Positions 30,530-32,523 of a DNA stretch of 32,523 nucleotides are shown in pieces. Numbering within the stretch: position 1 is the stretch's first letter; each line of letters opens with the position of its first letter. Where the stretch lies: assembly GCF_009377185.1 (NCBI RefSeq), contig NZ_VJZC01000049.1:1-32523 (forward strand), written 5' to 3'. Source of the DNA: Streptomyces spongiae (GTDB lineage Bacteria; Actinomycetota; Actinomycetes; Streptomycetales; Streptomycetaceae). A program made the translations under genes and the position numbers. The notes beneath the pieces were generated by a model that was given only the letters and a program-made list of their open reading frames with translations, did no database searches and was not told the DNA's origin.

Positions 30530-31678
30530 TCAGCTCTTGACCGCCTTCAGGACCACGAACTTGGCGTCACTGCCCACGAGTTCACTGTTGCCGAAGAGAC
30601 GCCGCAGCTTCACGTGGTAGCCGAGGTGCCGGTTGCCGACCACCCACAACTCACCGCCGGGCCGCAGCGCGCGCCGCGCGCCCTTGAACATCCGCCACGA
30701 CGTGGCGTCCGTCGTCGCCTGGTGGGAGTGGAACGGCGGGTTGTTCAGGACGACGTCGACACTGCCGGGCGGGAAGCCCTCCATACCGTCGCCGACGAGG
30801 AACTCCACCTTGCCCCCGGCGTTCGCCGCGTACGTCTCCTCCGCCGAGGCCACCGCCTGGTACGACTCGTCGACGAACACCACCTCCGCCTCCGGATCGC
30901 CCAGCGCCACCGCCGTACCGACGACCCCGTTGCCGCAGCCCAGGTCCACGACACGCCCGGCGCCGCGGCCGTGCGGCAGGTGCCGGAGAAAGAAGCGCGT
31001 GCCGATGTCGAGCCGGTCGGCGCAGAAGACGCCCGCGTGGTTGATGACGGTCCGGCCGGACAACAGACCTGTGTCGTTGGGGAGTTGGTAGGAGTACGGC
31101 CACGGGTTGGCGCCGCGGGCCTCATGGAGCGCAGGGTCGGGGGCGCAGAAGATCAGCCGGGCCTTCTGCTGCGCGAGGGAGGTGCGGGTCGGGCCGAGGA
31201 TCCGCTCGAACAGCTTCAGCGTCGAGGTGTGGATCTCCTTGACCATGCCGGTGCCGACGACGACCGTCCCCTCGTGCACACCGGGCGCGAGCCGGTGCAA
31301 CTGGTCCTCCAGGAGGGCGAGGCTCTTGGGAACCCGGACGAGCAGCACGTCGACACGGTCGGGAGGCGTGTCCTGCGTGGTCAGGAGCCTCACCGCGTCC
31401 TCCCCGGCCTCGTTGCGGGCGAGGTTCGCGCGGGTCGCCTGCCGGGCCAGGAACGAGTCGCTGATCTGCGTCGGCCGGTGGGCCGCCAACGCCGTGGCCA
31501 GGGCGCCCCACCGGTCGCCGAGGATCACGACCGACCCCTTCAGATGTGTCCCGCTCTCCGCGAGGTGACGCAGCAGATACGCGTCGGCCGCGTCCCAGGC
31601 ACGCAGCCGGTCGCGGGGATCCTCGGGGAAGCGGGCCAGTTCGTACTCGGCCCAGGGCGCGGTCATACGGTCGTTCAT
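30530..31678 (-). CDS. RlmG/RsmC-type 23S/16S rRNA (guanine-N2) methyltransferase
   Basis: A 382-residue protein, close to the size of E. coli RlmG. It consists of two methyltransferase-like halves. The N-terminal half has lost the SAM motif and serves for RNA binding in this family. The C-terminal half has the SAM loop VVDLGCGNGVVG near residues 244-255, an acidic VVFVDES strand, GDGMEGFP, and the catalytic NNPPFHSH near 313-320. NPPF followed by H is the mark of N2-guanine methyltransferases. The ATG at 31678 lacks a good ribosome site; an ATG four codons later is an alternative. It converges with the AraC gene (4-base gap) and diverges from the AlkB-type gene over 66 bases. Confidence 0.87.
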   Translation of the reverse strand: MNDRMTAPWAEYELARFPEDPRDRLRAWDAADAYLLRHLAESGTHLKGSVVILGDRWGALATALAAHRPTQISDSFLARQATRANLARNEAGEDAVRLLTTQDTPPDRVDVLLVRVPKSLALLEDQLHRLAPGVHEGTVVVGTGMVKEIHTSTLKLFERILGPTRTSLAQQKARLIFCAPDPALHEARGANPWPYSYQLPNDTGLLSGRTVINHAGVFCADRLDIGTRFFLRHLPHGRGAGRVVDLGCGNGVVGTAVALGDPEAEVVFVDESYQAVASAEETYAANAGGKVEFLVGDGMEGFPPGSVDVVLNNPPFHSHQATTDATSWRMFKGARRALRPGGELWVVGNRHLGYHVKLRRLFGNSELVGSDAKFVVLKAVKS

Positions 31679-31744
31679 CGTGAGCCCAGGCTAGCCGAGC
31701 GCCCGGCCAGGGCTCCTGTCAGTGGCGTGCGCGAGGATGGGTCC

Positions 31745-32404
31745 ATGGACGCCGAGCTGTTCCCCCGGAGCCGTACGGAGATCGCGCCGGGCGCCGTGCA
31801 CGTCCCGGACTGGCTCGACGCGGAGCACCAGCGACGGCTCCTGGATGCCTGCCGCGCATGGGCCCGGCCACCCGCCGGACTCCGTACGGTCCGCACGCCC
31901 GGCGGCGGCACGATGACCGCCCGGCAGGTCTGCCTCGGCTGGCACTGGTACCCGTACACGTACGCCCGCACGGTCGCCGACGGCGACGGCGCGCCCGTGA
32001 AGCCGTTCCCCGGGTGGCTGGGCGAGCTGGGCCGGAGTGCGGTCGAGGACACCCTCGGACCCGAGGCCGCCACCGCCGCCTACGACATCGCCCTGATCAA
32101 CTTCTACGACGGCGACGCCCGCATGGGCATGCACCGCGACAGCGACGAGAAGTCGGACGCCCCGGTGGTGTCCCTGAGCCTCGGCGACACCTGCGTCTTC
32201 CGGTTCGGCAACACGGAGTCCCGGGCGAGGCCGTACACGGACGTGGAACTGCGCAGCGGTGACCTCTTCGTCTTCGGCGGAGCCTCCCGGCCGGCGTACC
32301 ACGGAGTACCGAAGGTGCACGAGGGCACGGCGCCGCCCGAGCTGGGCTTGACCGGGCGACTGAACGTCACACTGAGGGTGAGCGGGTTCGATACGGCCCC
32401 TTGA
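31745..32404 (+). CDS. AlkB-family 2-oxoglutarate/Fe(II) dioxygenase (alkylated DNA/RNA repair)
   Basis: A 219-residue protein, similar in length to E. coli AlkB (216). Iron ligands are His130 and Asp132 in MGMHRDSDE and His186 in RPAYHGV. The 2-oxoglutarate arginines sit in RLNVTLR (Arg205, Arg211), matching the AlkB RxNxTxR motif. The preceding LINFYDGDARMG matches the N-x-Y substrate strand. It removes methyl groups from N1-methyladenine/N3-methylcytosine or related bases. GAGGATGG precedes the ATG. It is transcribed divergently from the rRNA methyltransferase and appears monocistronic, ending before the hairpin repeat at 32430-32523. Confidence 0.92.
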   Translation: MDAELFPRSRTEIAPGAVHVPDWLDAEHQRRLLDACRAWARPPAGLRTVRTPGGGTMTARQVCLGWHWYPYTYARTVADGDGAPVKPFPGWLGELGRSAVEDTLGPEAATAAYDIALINFYDGDARMGMHRDSDEKSDAPVVSLSLGDTCVFRFGNTESRARPYTDVELRSGDLFVFGGASRPAYHGVPKVHEGTAPPELGLTGRLNVTLRVSGFDTAP

Positions 32405-32429
32405 TGCCGTAGGTCCGGCTGCGGGTTGT

Positions 32430-32523
32430 CCGTGGCTGGTCGCGCAGTTCCCCGCGCCCCTTTCGGGGCGCAGGCCCGCTTATTTCAGCCCCTCCGGCGT
32501 TTGAGGAGCGGGGGTGCGGGGGC
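32430..32523. repeat. Streptomyces-type intergenic hairpin repeats (probable terminator)
   Basis: Two motifs that I recognise as recurring many times in Streptomyces intergenic DNA lie here in tandem. The first, around GCGCAGTTCCCCGCGCCCC, contains the hairpin GCGCCCC-TTTC-GGGGCGC (32454-32471). The second, around CAGCCCCTCCGGCGTTTGAG to the right edge, pairs CCCCTCC with GGAG/GGGG. The first hairpin lies 50 bases after the AlkB-type stop and would end its transcript. The element continues beyond the window. Confidence 0.65.

Overview
The window looks like chromosomal DNA of a Streptomyces or close relative. Evidence: very high G+C with G/C-saturated third codon positions, many GTG starts, GTGA/ATGA gene overlaps, twin-arginine signal peptides, few TTA codons, CsoR-type copper boxes, and at the right edge a hairpin repeat family I associate with Streptomyces intergenic regions. 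No rRNA, tRNA, IS element, phage gene or CRISPR array was found. The long reading frames opposite real genes are G+C shadows.

Layout. (1) 1-5.6 kb: an amino-acid/polyamine-type permease diverges from a TetR regulator, which is followed by a cyclase-family metal hydrolase, a thiamine-diphosphate (TPP) enzyme and a small lipoprotein. This is a probable catabolic unit of unknown substrate. Six 17-bp tandem repeats and a short palindrome lie in the divergent region. (2) 5.6-8.6 kb: two Tat-exported carbohydrate-active proteins, a PL7/PL20-like jelly roll and a GH95-like glycosidase, translationally coupled and both with a TTA codon. (3) 8.8-10.1 kb: an unrecognised gene and a hemerythrin-domain protein. 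(4) 10.4-15.8 kb: a copper block with CopZ, CopA, a histidine-rich membrane protein and a YcnI-like protein on the minus strand, and a secreted duplicated HxHP protein diverging from it. Two ATACCCC-N3-GGGGTAT boxes overlap the two divergent promoters. (5) 15.9-16.8 kb: a CsbD-like stress protein with a strong terminator and an alpha-helical unknown.

(6) 17.1-20.5 kb: a membrane protein that fuses a degenerate NodB deacetylase domain to an intact GT2 glycosyltransferase, with an early TTA codon, followed by an LCP-family ligase. This pair probably makes and anchors an extracellular or wall polysaccharide. (7) 20.5-27.0 kb, minus strand: an atypical Nramp-fold transporter, an amidase and a DadA-like oxidase with overlapping ends, then an acyl-CoA-dehydrogenase-fold monooxygenase. 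A double Lrp/AsnC regulator diverges from them. This suggests import, hydrolysis and oxidation of an amide or amino acid. (8) 27.0-30.5 kb: a DeoR regulator diverging from a SIS-domain isomerase and a class II aldolase, then an AraC regulator; probably (amino)sugar-phosphate catabolism. (9) 30.5-32.4 kb: an RlmG/RsmC-type rRNA methyltransferase and an AlkB-type dioxygenase.

The most notable items are the pseudo-deacetylase/GT2 fusion under apparent bldA control, the 17-bp repeat array, the Nramp-like transporter lacking metal-site motifs in an amidase operon, the copper-regulated HxHP protein, and the GH95-like enzyme with a changed catalytic residue. Functions were assigned by reading motifs, without database searches.
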